Of a stretch of DNA of 64,000 nt, positions 35,762-45,222 are shown piece after piece. The translations under genes were made by a program, and so were the position numbers. Source of the DNA: Mucilaginibacter sp. cycad4 (GTDB lineage: Bacteria; Bacteroidota; Bacteroidia; Sphingobacteriales; Sphingobacteriaceae). The notes below the pieces were generated by a model. That model searched no databases and was not told where the DNA came from. It was given only the letters and a program-made list of their open reading frames with translations. Numbering within the stretch: the stretch's first letter is position 1; each line of letters starts with the position of its first letter. The stretch is from the NCBI RefSeq assembly GCF_034263275.1, contig NZ_CP139559.1, forward strand, positions 4,464,001 through 4,528,000. The letters run 5' to 3'.

Positions 35762-38700
35762 ATGATAAAAAGTTTACCCCACGCGTTTAAACTATCTACT
35801 TTATTGTTACTTTTTTTAGGTGTTGGCTGCCAAAAAAAATCCGCAGGCCCAACGCTTTTTAAGTTGCTTGATGCTTCACAAACCGGCATCGATTTTAAAA
35901 ACACCATTACCGAAAGTGACAGCATTAACATCCTCAACCACCCCTACCTGTACAATGGTGCCGGTGTTGGTATCGGCGATTTTAACCATGACGGCCTGCC
36001 CGATGTTTATTTTGCCGGCAATATGGTTGCCAATAAATTATACATCAACAAAGGCTCACTTACTTTTAAAGATGTTACCGATGCGGCGGGTGTAGCCGGC
36101 AATGGTGACTGGTACGCGGGAGTTTCGGTAGTTGACATTAACAACGATGGATGGCCGGACATCTACGTTTGCTCATCATTTAAAAGCGATCTCAGCCATC
36201 GTAAAAACCTGCTTTTCATCAACCAGGCAACCAATAAAGATGGGGTGCCAACCTTCAAGGAATCGGCAGCAGCATATGGCCTGCAGGATACCGGCTACAG
36301 CACCCAGGCCGTATTTTTTGATTACGATCATGACGGCGATCCGGACATGTACCTCCTCACCAACTTTTTAGGCAAAGAAACACCGGTGGCCTATCGCCCT
36401 AAATTAACAGATGGCAGCGCCCAGAATAACGACCGCCTTTACCGCAACAATGGCAATGGTACCTTCACCAATGTAACCAAAGAAGCAGGTATACTGATAG
36501 AAGGCTTTGGCAACTCGGTTTCTATATGCGATGTAAATAACGATGGCTGGCCGGATGTGTATGTAGGTAACGACTTTATATCGAACGATGTGCTATGGGT
36601 GAACAATAAGAACGGTACGTTCACTAATGGTGCTGGAGCGTATTTTAAACATACAGGCTGGTCGGTTATGGGATCAGACATGGTTGATATCAACAACGAT
36701 GGCAAGGCCGACCTGGTATCGCTGGAGATGCTGCCCGAAGAAAACGTGCGTAAAAAAACCATGCTTGTAGGCGATAACTACATCACCTATATCAATAATA
36801 ACAAATTCAAATATGAGCACCAATACATCCGCAATGTGCTGCAGCTTAACCAGGGGCAAACGCCCGCGGGCCACCCCCAATACAGCGAAATAGCTTACCA
36901 GGCCGGTGTTTATCAAACCGACTGGAGTTGGACGCCCCTTGTAGCCGATTTTGATAATGATGGTTACCGTGATATGATGATCACCAACGGCTATCCCCGC
37001 GACGTTACAGATCTTGACCATGCCCTGTACAGCAACGACCAGGGACGTACAGTTAAAGAAAACACCACTTTAGCTGCTGCCGATTCGTTTCCGGTTGTAA
37101 AGACACCGAGTTATGCTTTCAGAAATACCGGTGGCTATTTGTTTAAAGATCAATCGAAAGATTGGGGTATCGTAAAACCTACCTTTTCAACCGGCGGCGT
37201 TTATGCGGATTTGGATAATGACGGCGATCTTGATCTGGTGATCAATAATATCGACGACGACGCTTTTGTTTATGAAAACACTGCTAATAGCAAAACGCAG
37301 GTAGCCAAAAATCATAACTACCTCACCGTTGCCCTGCAGGGTGATAGCAAAAACATTGGCGGCATTGGCGCAACTATCCGGATCTATTACAAAGGCAATC
37401 AGCAGTTTTATGACCAGCAACCTTGCCGGGGTTACATGAGCACGGATGATGCCCGTGGGCATTTTGGTATAGGTGCTGCAACTACTGTCGATTCATTAAG
37501 GGTGCGCTGGCCCGATGGCAAAACCCAGCGGCTTACCAATGTAAAAGCCAATCAAACACTTACATTGCAATATAAAAGCGCCTCCGGATATTTCCCGCCT
37601 GACGCAGAGAGCAAAATTACTCCCGTATTTCAGCCTGCTAACAACCAATCGGGTATAAAATACGTGCACCAGGAAAAAGACGCTATCGACTATAACATAC
37701 AGCCTACCCTGCCGCATAAGCTAAGCCAGTACGGGCCCGCTATTGCCGTTGGCGATGTGGATGGCAATGGCTATGATGACATTTTTGTGGGAGGATCAGC
37801 AGGAAATAAAGGCGTATTTTTTATGCAGGATGCCAGCGGCCATTTTACTATCGATAACAATCGTTTTGTGCACGAAGATTTTAAAGATGAAGAAGACATG
37901 GGCGTGTTGCTGTTTGACGCTAATGGCGATGGGTTCCCGGACCTCTACATCGCAAGCGGTAGTTACGAATTTCAAAAAGGACATACTACTGCACAGGACA
38001 GGCTTTACATCAACGATAAAAAAGGCCATTTTGCCCGCGACCTCGCCGCAGTGCCTGTTGAGTATGATAACGGCTCTTGTGTCCGTGCCGCTGACTTTGA
38101 CGGCGATGGAGACCTCGACCTTTTTGTTGGTTCAAGATCCGTTTCGGGGGCTTACCCTTCATCGCCGGTTAGCCATTTGCTCAGGAACGATGGTGGTAAA
38201 TTTACCGATGTAACCGGTCAGCTTTGCCCCGAATTGCTGCATGGCGGCATGATCACCGATGCCCTATGGTCGGATTTTGATAAGGATGGCCAGGCGGACC
38301 TGGTGGTAGTTGGCGAATGGATGCCTGTTACCTTCTACAAAAACAATGGGCATGGTTTCAGCAAAATAAAATCGGGCATTGATGACCATGTAGGCTGGTG
38401 GAACAGTATCGTTGCCGGTGATTTTAACAATGACGGCAATATTGACTATGTAGCCGGTAACCTTGGTCAAAATTCAAATTACAAAGCATCATTTGAGCAA
38501 CCCATGACCATTATGGGTAAAGACCTGGACGGTAATGGCTCATTTGATGCCATGATATTTTGCTTTATGAAGGATGAGGACGGCTCACAGAAACCATTCC
38601 CTATGCACACCCGCGATGACCTGATCAGTCAGCTGATCTCCATCCGCAAAAAATATCCAAGCTACCGCGGCTTCGGTCACGCTACCGTGAATGACTTGTG

Positions 38701-39316
38701 GACCGAAAAAGACAAAGAAGGCGCAGTTGTGCTTAAAGCTACCGATATGAACACCAGCCTTATCACCGGTAATGGCACTGGTACTTTTAGTATCAGTGCA
38801 CTACCGCAAGATGCTCAGATGGCACCGGTTTATGGCATGATCACAAAAGACATTGACCGCGATGGCAACCTCGACCTAATAATGATTGGCAACGATTTTG
38901 GCATGGAACCTTTTACCGGCAGGCATGATGCGTTTATGGGCCTGTACATGAAAGGCAATGGAAAAGGCGGCTTTGCACCATTGTCAATTGCCCAAAGCGG
39001 CATTTATGTTGCAGGCGATGGTAAAGGCCTGGCAAGTGTACAATCTACTAAAGGTGATTTGCTGGTAGCTACCCAAAATCAGGATAGCATTAAAGTTTTC
39101 CGGAAAACGGGCGCTAATCCTGCCAAGCGATATATTAAATTAAAGCCTGATGATTTTTATGCTGATATTATGCTTAAAAACGGCGGCAAGAAACATGTTG
39201 AATTTTATTATGGGTCAACGTATTTGTCGCAATCATCAAGGGTATTGGAGTTGGATGCTAATACAGCAGATGTAACCATAACAAGTTATAGCGGGAGGAA
39301 AAGGAAAGGGAGTTGA
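35762..39316 (+). CDS. Large FG-GAP/VCBS and ASPIC/UnbV repeat lipoprotein (CRTAC1-like)
   Basis: The ATG at 35762 (MIKSLPHAFKLS, then LLLFLGVGCQKK lipobox) is preferred over the longer frame from 35636; 1184 aa. Many calcium-binding FG-GAP repeats occur (GIGDFNHDGLPDVYFAGN, VDINNDGWPDIYV, FDNDGYRDMMITNGY, FDADG/FDKDGQ types). An ASPIC/UnbV domain is at DSLRVRWPDGKTQRLTNV in the middle. Beta-propellers of this kind act in binding or adhesion at the surface. The exact role is unknown; the adjacent haloperoxidase gene may be a functional partner. Confidence 0.85.
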   Translation: MIKSLPHAFKLSTLLLLFLGVGCQKKSAGPTLFKLLDASQTGIDFKNTITESDSINILNHPYLYNGAGVGIGDFNHDGLPDVYFAGNMVANKLYINKGSLTFKDVTDAAGVAGNGDWYAGVSVVDINNDGWPDIYVCSSFKSDLSHRKNLLFINQATNKDGVPTFKESAAAYGLQDTGYSTQAVFFDYDHDGDPDMYLLTNFLGKETPVAYRPKLTDGSAQNNDRLYRNNGNGTFTNVTKEAGILIEGFGNSVSICDVNNDGWPDVYVGNDFISNDVLWVNNKNGTFTNGAGAYFKHTGWSVMGSDMVDINNDGKADLVSLEMLPEENVRKKTMLVGDNYITYINNNKFKYEHQYIRNVLQLNQGQTPAGHPQYSEIAYQAGVYQTDWSWTPLVADFDNDGYRDMMITNGYPRDVTDLDHALYSNDQGRTVKENTTLAAADSFPVVKTPSYAFRNTGGYLFKDQSKDWGIVKPTFSTGGVYADLDNDGDLDLVINNIDDDAFVYENTANSKTQVAKNHNYLTVALQGDSKNIGGIGATIRIYYKGNQQFYDQQPCRGYMSTDDARGHFGIGAATTVDSLRVRWPDGKTQRLTNVKANQTLTLQYKSASGYFPPDAESKITPVFQPANNQSGIKYVHQEKDAIDYNIQPTLPHKLSQYGPAIAVGDVDGNGYDDIFVGGSAGNKGVFFMQDASGHFTIDNNRFVHEDFKDEEDMGVLLFDANGDGFPDLYIASGSYEFQKGHTTAQDRLYINDKKGHFARDLAAVPVEYDNGSCVRAADFDGDGDLDLFVGSRSVSGAYPSSPVSHLLRNDGGKFTDVTGQLCPELLHGGMITDALWSDFDKDGQADLVVVGEWMPVTFYKNNGHGFSKIKSGIDDHVGWWNSIVAGDFNNDGNIDYVAGNLGQNSNYKASFEQPMTIMGKDLDGNGSFDAMIFCFMKDEDGSQKPFPMHTRDDLISQLISIRKKYPSYRGFGHATVNDLWTEKDKEGAVVLKATDMNTSLITGNGTGTFSISALPQDAQMAPVYGMITKDIDRDGNLDLIMIGNDFGMEPFTGRHDAFMGLYMKGNGKGGFAPLSIAQSGIYVAGDGKGLASVQSTKGDLLVATQNQDSIKVFRKTGANPAKRYIKLKPDDFYADIMLKNGGKKHVEFYYGSTYLSQSSRVLELDANTADVTITSYSGRKRKGS

Positions 39317-39526
39317 TAGTTGTAAATGAATGTATATCCGCCATGCCATGCTGAGTTCCGCGCCACCGCCCGGCTCCTGCCGAGTGCCGTTAACTTAAGG
39401 AAAAAAAGCTCGGGATTGTGCGACTCCCCTCTTGAGAGGGGCGGAGGGGTGTGTTTTTGCTTTGATAAGCTTGTAGCAGAAACACACCCCTGCCACCACT
39501 CGTTCCTCCGCGCCCTCTCTCGAGAG

Positions 39527-40689
39527 CAGGGCTGTTGCATTCTAAATATTATAAGTTAACTTGAGGTCAAAAAAGTTAGGATGGATAAGAGCATATTAGC
39601 GTATTTATCAGAGTTACCGGATATAAGGCGAAAGGCAGGCCAGCGCCATGACCAGACTTTCATTCTGTTGCTTGTGTTAATGAGTACAATGAGCGGTTAT
39701 CATGGCTATCGTTCGATGGGTGATTTTATAAAGCGGAATGAAGTCGATCTTTTGGCCTTCTTTCAGCCTAATAAAGCCCGCCTTCCAAGCTTTTATACTA
39801 TAAGACGTGTAATACAAGATTTAGACTTTAACAGCTTAAATGAGAGTTTCCATAAATGGGCCAGTCAGCATATTGATTTGTCTAAAAATGAATGGCTACA
39901 TATAGATGGTAAGGCAATGAAAGGGACGATGAGCGATTATTCTCTTGACAAACAACGATTTGTAAGCCTGGTAAGCTTGTATAGTAGCAGGAGTAATCAA
40001 GTCGTTGGCCATGGTTTAGTTGACAACTCAAAACAAAGTGAAATCTCTGTAGTTCAGCAGCTTATTTCCAGTTTAGGATTACAGGGGGTAACGTTTACAC
40101 TTGACGCATTACATTGTCAAAAAAAACGGTAGAGGCTATTATTGATACAGATAACAATTATATAATAGGCGTGAAGAAGAATCAAAAGAACCTTTACAAA
40201 AAGATCGAAACCATTACATCGGACGAGGCAATGGTTTGTAGTAAGTTTGTTGAGTTGTTGAAAAACAAAGGGCGAATAGAACGTAGAACAGTTTGGGTGT
40301 ACCCGGGAACAGAGGAAATCAGTAACACATGGGCTGGGGTAAGCCAACTTATTAAAGTGCATCGCTGGGTAAAAGAAAAAGGACGTATCCGGGAAGAATA
40401 CGCCTTTTTCATCAGTAGCTTAATCGGTAATGCGCAAACATTCTGCCATGGTATTAAAAGCCATTGGAGTATAGAAAACAGTCTTCATTGGGTAAAGGAC
40501 GTGACATTTAACGAAGACGCTTCACGAATTAGAACATCCAATGCGCCTGAAAATACTTCTGTGTTCAGAAACATAGTTATTAATGTATTTAGAATAAATG
40601 ATTACCCAAACCTCGCACAAGCGCAAAGGCTTGTTTGCAACGATATCAACAGGTTAAAACAACTATTAAATTAGAATGCAACAGCCCTG
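39527..40689 (+). mobile_element. ISAs1-family insertion sequence
   Basis: 1163 bp with perfect 19-bp terminal repeats CAGGGCTGTTGCATTCTAA at 39527-39545 and the complement at 40671-40689. The flanks carry a 10-bp direct repeat CTCTCGAGAG at 39517-39526 and 40690-40699, in the 8-10 bp range known for ISAs1. It contains one transposase gene with a frame break. The insertion point is the dyad centre of the surrounding palindrome. Confidence 0.92.
39581..40674 (+). pseudogene. ISAs1-family DDE transposase with -1 frame break
   Basis: The first frame (39581-40132) has the ISAs1 N-terminus (YLSELPDIRRKAGQRHDQTF), the first Asp in WLHIDGKAMKGT and the second in FTLDALHCQKK. Translation then meets a stop after a run of eight A. 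The -1 frame continues as TVEAIIDTDNNYIIGVKKNQ through GIKSHWSIENSLHWVKDVTF, with the catalytic Glu, to 40674. Joined, the protein is about 364 aa, full family length. Either one A was lost, or the slippery A-AAA-AAA sequence lets ribosomes shift by -1. No other damage is seen. Confidence 0.85.
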
Positions 40690-40865
40690 CTCTCGAGAGG
40701 GGGCGCGGAGGAACGAGTGGTGGCAGGGGTGTGTTTCTGCTACAAGCTTATCAAAGCAAAAACACACCCCTCCGCCCCTCTCAAGAGGGGAGTCGCACAA
40801 TCCCGCGCTTTTTTTCCTTAAGTTAACGGCACTCGGCAGGAGCCGAGCGGTAGCGAGACAAACAA

Positions 40866-40904
40866 AAACGCCCGGGCAATCCAGATTAGCCAGGGCGTTT
40901 TATT
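40866..40904 (-). terminator. Terminator of the minus-strand arabinose genes
   Basis: On the minus strand AACGCCCTGGC pairs with GCCCGGGCGTT around the loop TAATCTGGATT and is followed by a T-rich run. It lies 36 bases after the stop of the last GH43 gene. Confidence 0.85.
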
Positions 40905-40939
40905 TTTATAAATAAAGTTCGCTCTACCCGGTGCCAACA

Positions 40940-41917
40940 TCACTTCGCAGGCTTCACGCCCTCGCTTGTCATGATCACCCTTTTAATACTGCCATCTTTA
41001 TTGTAATACAAATAATCGATACAAACCGAGCGGTGAAAACTCCCAGCATCTGGCACCAACGCGCCATTATGGTATATAAAATACCATTTGCCCTTAAACT
41101 CTATGATAGCCTGGTGATTGGTATTGGAGTTTCCGGCAATCTCGTTAATGATCCCTTTATACTCCCATGGGCCGTTAATATTCCGGCTCATGGCATAGGC
41201 TATCTTTTCGGGAAACTCATAGGCATATGATAGATAATACCAGCCGTTGCGCTCATGGATCCAGGGTGCTTCGGTATAATGCGGCAGGGTAATGGTTTTG
41301 ATCTCGCCGTCGAGCTCGGTCATGTCGCTTTTTAATTTAGCATAGTAGCAAATGCCATTGCCCCAAAACAAGTAGGCTTGCCCATCTTTATCAATAATAA
41401 CCGTTGGGTCAATATCATCCCATGAATGCTTTACAGCTTTAGTCATATCATTGGTGACCAAAGCACTACCGCGGGCATCTTTAAACGGGCCCGTCGGACT
41501 GTCAGATACCGCCACACCTATTGCCTTGCCGGGAATAGTGCCATGTTCAACAGCTACATACCAGTAAAATTTACCATTCCGTTCAATTACCTGCGATGCC
41601 CATGCATCGTCCTTGGCCCAGGCAAAATCTTTGATGCTCATTGGTACAGGATGCTCCTGCCAGGTTACCATATCCGATGATGAAAAACAGGTCCAGTTGT
41701 GCATGGTATAACCATTGTGTCCCGGTGCCGCCTCATCATGCCCGGTATACAGATAAACCTTACCCTTATAAACCATAGCCGCCGGATCGGCAGTGTACTT
41801 ATGCTTAATAATGGGGTTGCCATCTGCATGTATGACGGTATCACGGGTTGCGGCATTGGCTGAAGTTAAGCCGCCGAGAGTTATGGCTAACGCGATTAAA
41901 TGTTTTGATATTTTCAT
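40940..41917 (-). CDS. GH43 glycosidase (arabinofuranosidase/xylosidase type), secreted
   Basis: 325 aa with signal peptide (LIALAITLGGLTSANA). The GH43 triad is Asp44 (YTADPAAMVY), Asp170 (DDIDPTVII) and Glu216 (YTEAPWIHER). GNGICYYAKL and GNSNTNHQAI fit family members that remove alpha-L-arabinofuranosyl or beta-xylosyl groups. It is the last gene of the minus-strand block and is separated from the endo-arabinanase gene by 318 bases full of repeats, so it may have its own promoter. Confidence 0.88.
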   Translation of the reverse strand: MKISKHLIALAITLGGLTSANAATRDTVIHADGNPIIKHKYTADPAAMVYKGKVYLYTGHDEAAPGHNGYTMHNWTCFSSSDMVTWQEHPVPMSIKDFAWAKDDAWASQVIERNGKFYWYVAVEHGTIPGKAIGVAVSDSPTGPFKDARGSALVTNDMTKAVKHSWDDIDPTVIIDKDGQAYLFWGNGICYYAKLKSDMTELDGEIKTITLPHYTEAPWIHERNGWYYLSYAYEFPEKIAYAMSRNINGPWEYKGIINEIAGNSNTNHQAIIEFKGKWYFIYHNGALVPDAGSFHRSVCIDYLYYNKDGSIKRVIMTSEGVKPAK

Positions 41918-41933
41918 ATTGTCCTATCGCATG

Positions 41934-42052
41934 TTCAAGCGTCCGCGCTTAAATAATATAAAATGTGAGCGTCCACGCTCACGTTATGGGTTGTTTTAGG
42001 TGCGTAAGCGTAGGCGCTCACTAAAAAAGTTGGTTCAAGCACGGACGCTTAA
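41934..42052. repeat. Cluster of AGCGTC-type hairpins (F7)
   Basis: TTCAAGCGTCCGCGCTTAA (41934-41952), GTGAGCGTCCACGCTCAC (41965-41982), a third weaker unit near 42003-42020, and TTCAAGCACGGACGCTTAA (42033-42051). The outer two are inverted relative to each other. Related to the dyad at 18779. Confidence 0.7.
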
Positions 42053-42080
42053 ACCCGGGGAATGCACGGCAACAAACAAG

Positions 42081-42177
42081 GTCATGTTGAACTTGTTTCA
42101 ACACCTCACTTGCTGAGCAACCATGCTAAGCAACCGTCCGCTTATCCCGTGGGGTGCCGAAACAAGTTCGGCATGAC
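42081..42177. repeat. Palindromic repeat F5
   Basis: Arms GTCATGTTGAACTTGTTTC and GAAACAAGTTCGGCATGAC, 97 bases overall, a common Bacteroidota intergenic repeat layout. It lies between two co-directional GH43 genes. Confidence 0.8.
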
Positions 42178-42235
42178 GTTTAGATTTGTTATTCTCCCCT
42201 CCTACCAGTGTTCCCCGAAAGACAGCGTTAATCGG

Positions 42236-43243
42236 TTACTTCTCCACCACCGGCCATCCATCAACCCAATCCAGCTTCTCTACCCTCAACTTTGAAATCC
42301 CCCTGTCCGAAGCGTCATAGCCGTGGAAGATAATATAATCCACCCCATCAAAAGTGCTTACCCCATTATGGCCAACACCGTACCAATCCTTATCACCGGC
42401 CAGCAGGATACTGCCGCCGCCTTTGTTCATGGCTATACCATCTTTATCCAGATACGGCCCTTTCAATTTCTTTGAGCGACCGATGATCATTTTGTAAGTA
42501 CTCTTAGGCCCTTTGCAGCAATAATCTATCGAAGCAAACAGGTAAAAATATTTGTCGTGTTTAAAAATAAACGGGGCTTCAATGGCATTGCCACCGGCAT
42601 CAACCGGGTTACCATCAACAGCGGGAAGGTTTTCTGATGCTGCTTTTCTGCGTGTGGCAATAGTTGGGATGTTATTCAAGTTCTCCGCAACGCTTAACCT
42701 GTCTTTATTCAGCTTCACCAGTTTAAGGCCATCCCAAAACGAGCCAAAAACAAGGTACGGTGTGCCGTCGTTATCGGTTATTAAATTGGGGTCAATAGCA
42801 TTCCAGTTGGTTTTACCGGGAACAGATTGGATCACTTTACCATGATCAACCCATTTATAAGCCGGATCATTGGTATGCAGCGTAGTATTGGTTGCTACCC
42901 CTATAGCCGAGGTATTTTTACCAAAAGCCGATACCGAATAAAACAGGTAATATTGATCTTTATAAAAAGAAATATCCGGCGCCCAGATATGCCCTTTAAA
43001 ACCGGGGATGGCATCAACAGCCCATTGCGGCGCTGAAGCAAAAACAGGTTTCTCGGCTTTCCAATGTACCCTGTCTGCCGACGACCACATGGCAATCCCG
43101 TTACCCGTGCAGAAGATATAATAAGTACTATCCTGCCGGGTCATTACCGGATCGTGTACCGATATGTCAGTCCTTAGTTCCTGGGCATTACTTATAACGC
43201 CCGGGAACAATAAGGAAATGAATAAAAGGATTTTTTTTATCAC
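42236..43243 (-). CDS. Endo-alpha-1,5-L-arabinanase, GH43
   Basis: 335 aa with signal peptide (LLFISLLFPGVISNA). It closely fits the endo-arabinanase branch: base Asp31 (VHDPVMT), Asp151 (AIDPNLI), acid Glu222 (IEAPFIF), plus the hallmark VGHNGVSTFDG with the metal-site His and IDYCCKGPKSTYKMIIGRS. It cuts the alpha-1,5-arabinan backbone internally in the periplasm or outside the cell. It ends the galM-GH51-GH43 run; spacing to the GH51 gene is 8 bases. Confidence 0.92.
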   Translation of the reverse strand: MIKKILLFISLLFPGVISNAQELRTDISVHDPVMTRQDSTYYIFCTGNGIAMWSSADRVHWKAEKPVFASAPQWAVDAIPGFKGHIWAPDISFYKDQYYLFYSVSAFGKNTSAIGVATNTTLHTNDPAYKWVDHGKVIQSVPGKTNWNAIDPNLITDNDGTPYLVFGSFWDGLKLVKLNKDRLSVAENLNNIPTIATRRKAASENLPAVDGNPVDAGGNAIEAPFIFKHDKYFYLFASIDYCCKGPKSTYKMIIGRSKKLKGPYLDKDGIAMNKGGGSILLAGDKDWYGVGHNGVSTFDGVDYIIFHGYDASDRGISKLRVEKLDWVDGWPVVEK

Positions 43244-43251
43244 GAGTGATG

Positions 43252-45216
43252 TTATTTGTTTTTCAGCCTGACTACTGTAAACGAATAAGGTTCAACTGCC
43301 AGCTTCAATGTATTGCCCGAAATATCAACGGTACTTTGAGCCGGACTAACTGCTGTTGGCGCTGCCAAAGAGTTTTCTGAATCCTTGTTGTCGCCTTTTA
43401 GTACAGTAATAGTTGCTTGCTTTTGATAGCCCTTTGAGCCTGTAATTTTAAAGCTTACATTTTGTGCCGATGTGCTGGTATTCACAAATTTGATCACCAG
43501 TTCATTGGTGTTCTTATCCAAACAGGCGGTAGCATAGCTATCATTTTGCCCGGCCACGGCTTCGTTGTTCAGGGTAAGCGGTACCACATCGGTGCCTTTG
43601 TTAAGCGAGAACAATTGCTGCACATAATAATTTGGCGTGGCATAGCTTTTCAGGTTATCAAACCAGATGAGGTTTGGCGTCCACTGCCAGCCTTCCACGT
43701 GGGCAAAAAGCGGTGCGTATGAGGCCATGTTCACCACATCGGCATTACGCTCCAGACCGGTCATGAACGCAGCTTCAGAAAGCGCGCATTCCCAGTTATT
43801 TTTGTTTTGCGGGCTCACTGTAGCAACACTTTGCGCGGCATACTCACCGGCGAAAATCTTAGGCCCTTTACGATCATAATTATCGTAGCGGCGGGCATTA
43901 TCCCTGAACCATTTTGGCGGTGCATAGTAATGCTCATCCAAAATATCGGCACCCAAACTGCGGAATGTTTTGTTTAACAGATCAAATTCCTTTCCTTCCG
44001 GTGACGGCCCTAAAGCAGATACAATTTTCACATTTGGATATTTGCTCTTGATCGCCTTGGTAAAAATTTTCCAGCGGTCAACATATTGCGGTCCCCATTG
44101 CTCATTACCTACACCTATCATTTTCAAATTAAACGGTGCCGGGTGACCAAGATCGGTACGCAGTTTGCCCCATTTGGTGCTGGCATCGCCATTGGCAAAT
44201 TCAATCAGGTCGAGCGCATCCTGTACATAAGGATCAAGCTTATCCAAAGGTACCAGCTCTGATGTGTTAAACTCACAAGCCATACCGCAATTCAGGATGG
44301 GTAGCGGCGAAGCACCGATATCTTCGGCAGTCATGAAATACTCCATAAAGCCCAAACCAAAAGTTTGATAATAGTCAGGTGCCGGGCGGTGCTTAAATTC
44401 GGTATTCCAGCGATTGATGATATTCTCGCGTTTATCAACCGCACCTATAGTTTTTTTCCACTGATAGCGGTTATTAAGGTCACGGCCTTCCACAATACAG
44501 CCGCCGGGGAAACGTAAAAAGCCAGGTTTAAGATCAGCCAGTTTTTGCACCAGGTCGGCACGCAAGCCACCCGGGCGGTTTTTCCAGGTATGCTCGGGGA
44601 ACAGGGAGATCATATCCAGGTCAATAACGCCCTTTCCGCTCATCCAAACATACAGCTGTGCTTTTTGCGTGGTAGCGTCTGATTTAAATTTTACGCTGTA
44701 ACGGTTCCATTCCTTATCGGTCGGGGTAAGTTCTGCTTTACCTATAATAGCATCATTATCGCCATGTAACTCAATGTTCAGCTTTACATTAGCATCACCT
44801 TCCTGTTTAGCTATCACCGAAAAGCTGTATTCTTCGCCTTCCTTAACCCCCATTCCACCGCGAAAACCCTCGTTCGAGAAGCCGTAAAAACCGGCATCAG
44901 TAGTAATATAGCTCTTAATGAAATGGGCATTCTCCGGGCGTTCAACAGCTCGGTTAATTACCTCTGTGCGGCCATCGCCGCCATCTTTCTTTTGCTCTTT
45001 CCACGCCATCAAAGGCATATTGAACTCAAACGAACGGTTTTTTACCAGCTCGGCATAAACGCCGCCATCGGCCGCGAGGTTAATATCCTCAAAAAATATC
45101 CCATACATAGTAGGCTGGATATGGGCCTTTACCTTATCGGTTGCTATGGTATATTGCGCATGTGCTGCAGTAAAAGTACCTGCAGCACACAGCATTAAAA
45201 AAGCTCTTTTTAACAT
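43252..45216 (-). CDS. Alpha-L-arabinofuranosidase, GH51
   Basis: 654 aa with signal peptide (ending FTAAHA), so this copy is periplasmic rather than cytosolic. An N-terminal segment (MYGIFFEDINLAADGGVYAE) is followed by a CBM4/9-like insert (about 95-210), the TIM barrel with acid/base Glu372 in GVGNEQWG and nucleophile Glu458 in FAGEYAAQS, and a C-terminal beta domain. It releases terminal alpha-L-arabinofuranose from arabino-oligosaccharides. It lies 6 bases after the aldose epimerase gene. Confidence 0.93.
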   Translation of the reverse strand: MLKRAFLMLCAAGTFTAAHAQYTIATDKVKAHIQPTMYGIFFEDINLAADGGVYAELVKNRSFEFNMPLMAWKEQKKDGGDGRTEVINRAVERPENAHFIKSYITTDAGFYGFSNEGFRGGMGVKEGEEYSFSVIAKQEGDANVKLNIELHGDNDAIIGKAELTPTDKEWNRYSVKFKSDATTQKAQLYVWMSGKGVIDLDMISLFPEHTWKNRPGGLRADLVQKLADLKPGFLRFPGGCIVEGRDLNNRYQWKKTIGAVDKRENIINRWNTEFKHRPAPDYYQTFGLGFMEYFMTAEDIGASPLPILNCGMACEFNTSELVPLDKLDPYVQDALDLIEFANGDASTKWGKLRTDLGHPAPFNLKMIGVGNEQWGPQYVDRWKIFTKAIKSKYPNVKIVSALGPSPEGKEFDLLNKTFRSLGADILDEHYYAPPKWFRDNARRYDNYDRKGPKIFAGEYAAQSVATVSPQNKNNWECALSEAAFMTGLERNADVVNMASYAPLFAHVEGWQWTPNLIWFDNLKSYATPNYYVQQLFSLNKGTDVVPLTLNNEAVAGQNDSYATACLDKNTNELVIKFVNTSTSAQNVSFKITGSKGYQKQATITVLKGDNKDSENSLAAPTAVSPAQSTVDISGNTLKLAVEPYSFTVVRLKNK

Positions 45217-45222
45217 AGCTTA

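Larger units (their letters stand above)
39361..40855. repeat. 322-bp palindrome (F1 arms plus two F2 units) split by an IS
   Basis: The arms 39361-39545 and 40671-40855 are inverted copies with 4 mismatches in 185 bases. Removing the IS and one copy of the 10-bp duplication leaves a 322-bp near-perfect palindrome centred on CTCTCGAGAG. Each arm holds an F1-type half (CGGCTCCTGCCGAGTGCCG) and a full F2 unit (CCCCTCTTGAGAGGGG ... GGGGTGTGTTTTT ... AAACACACCCC). Confidence 0.9.

Noticed and set aside
37743..38213. 156-aa plus-strand ORF
   Set aside because: Overlaps the FG-GAP lipoprotein in another frame; repeat-rich gene bodies give long shadow frames.
39326..39559. ORFs on both strands left of the IS, and matching ones at 40635-40915
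   Set aside because: They translate the inverted arms of the palindrome and are copies of each other; no start context or family.
41934..42177. CRISPR-like array
   Set aside because: The units are palindromes of differing sequence with irregular spacing and there are no cas genes.
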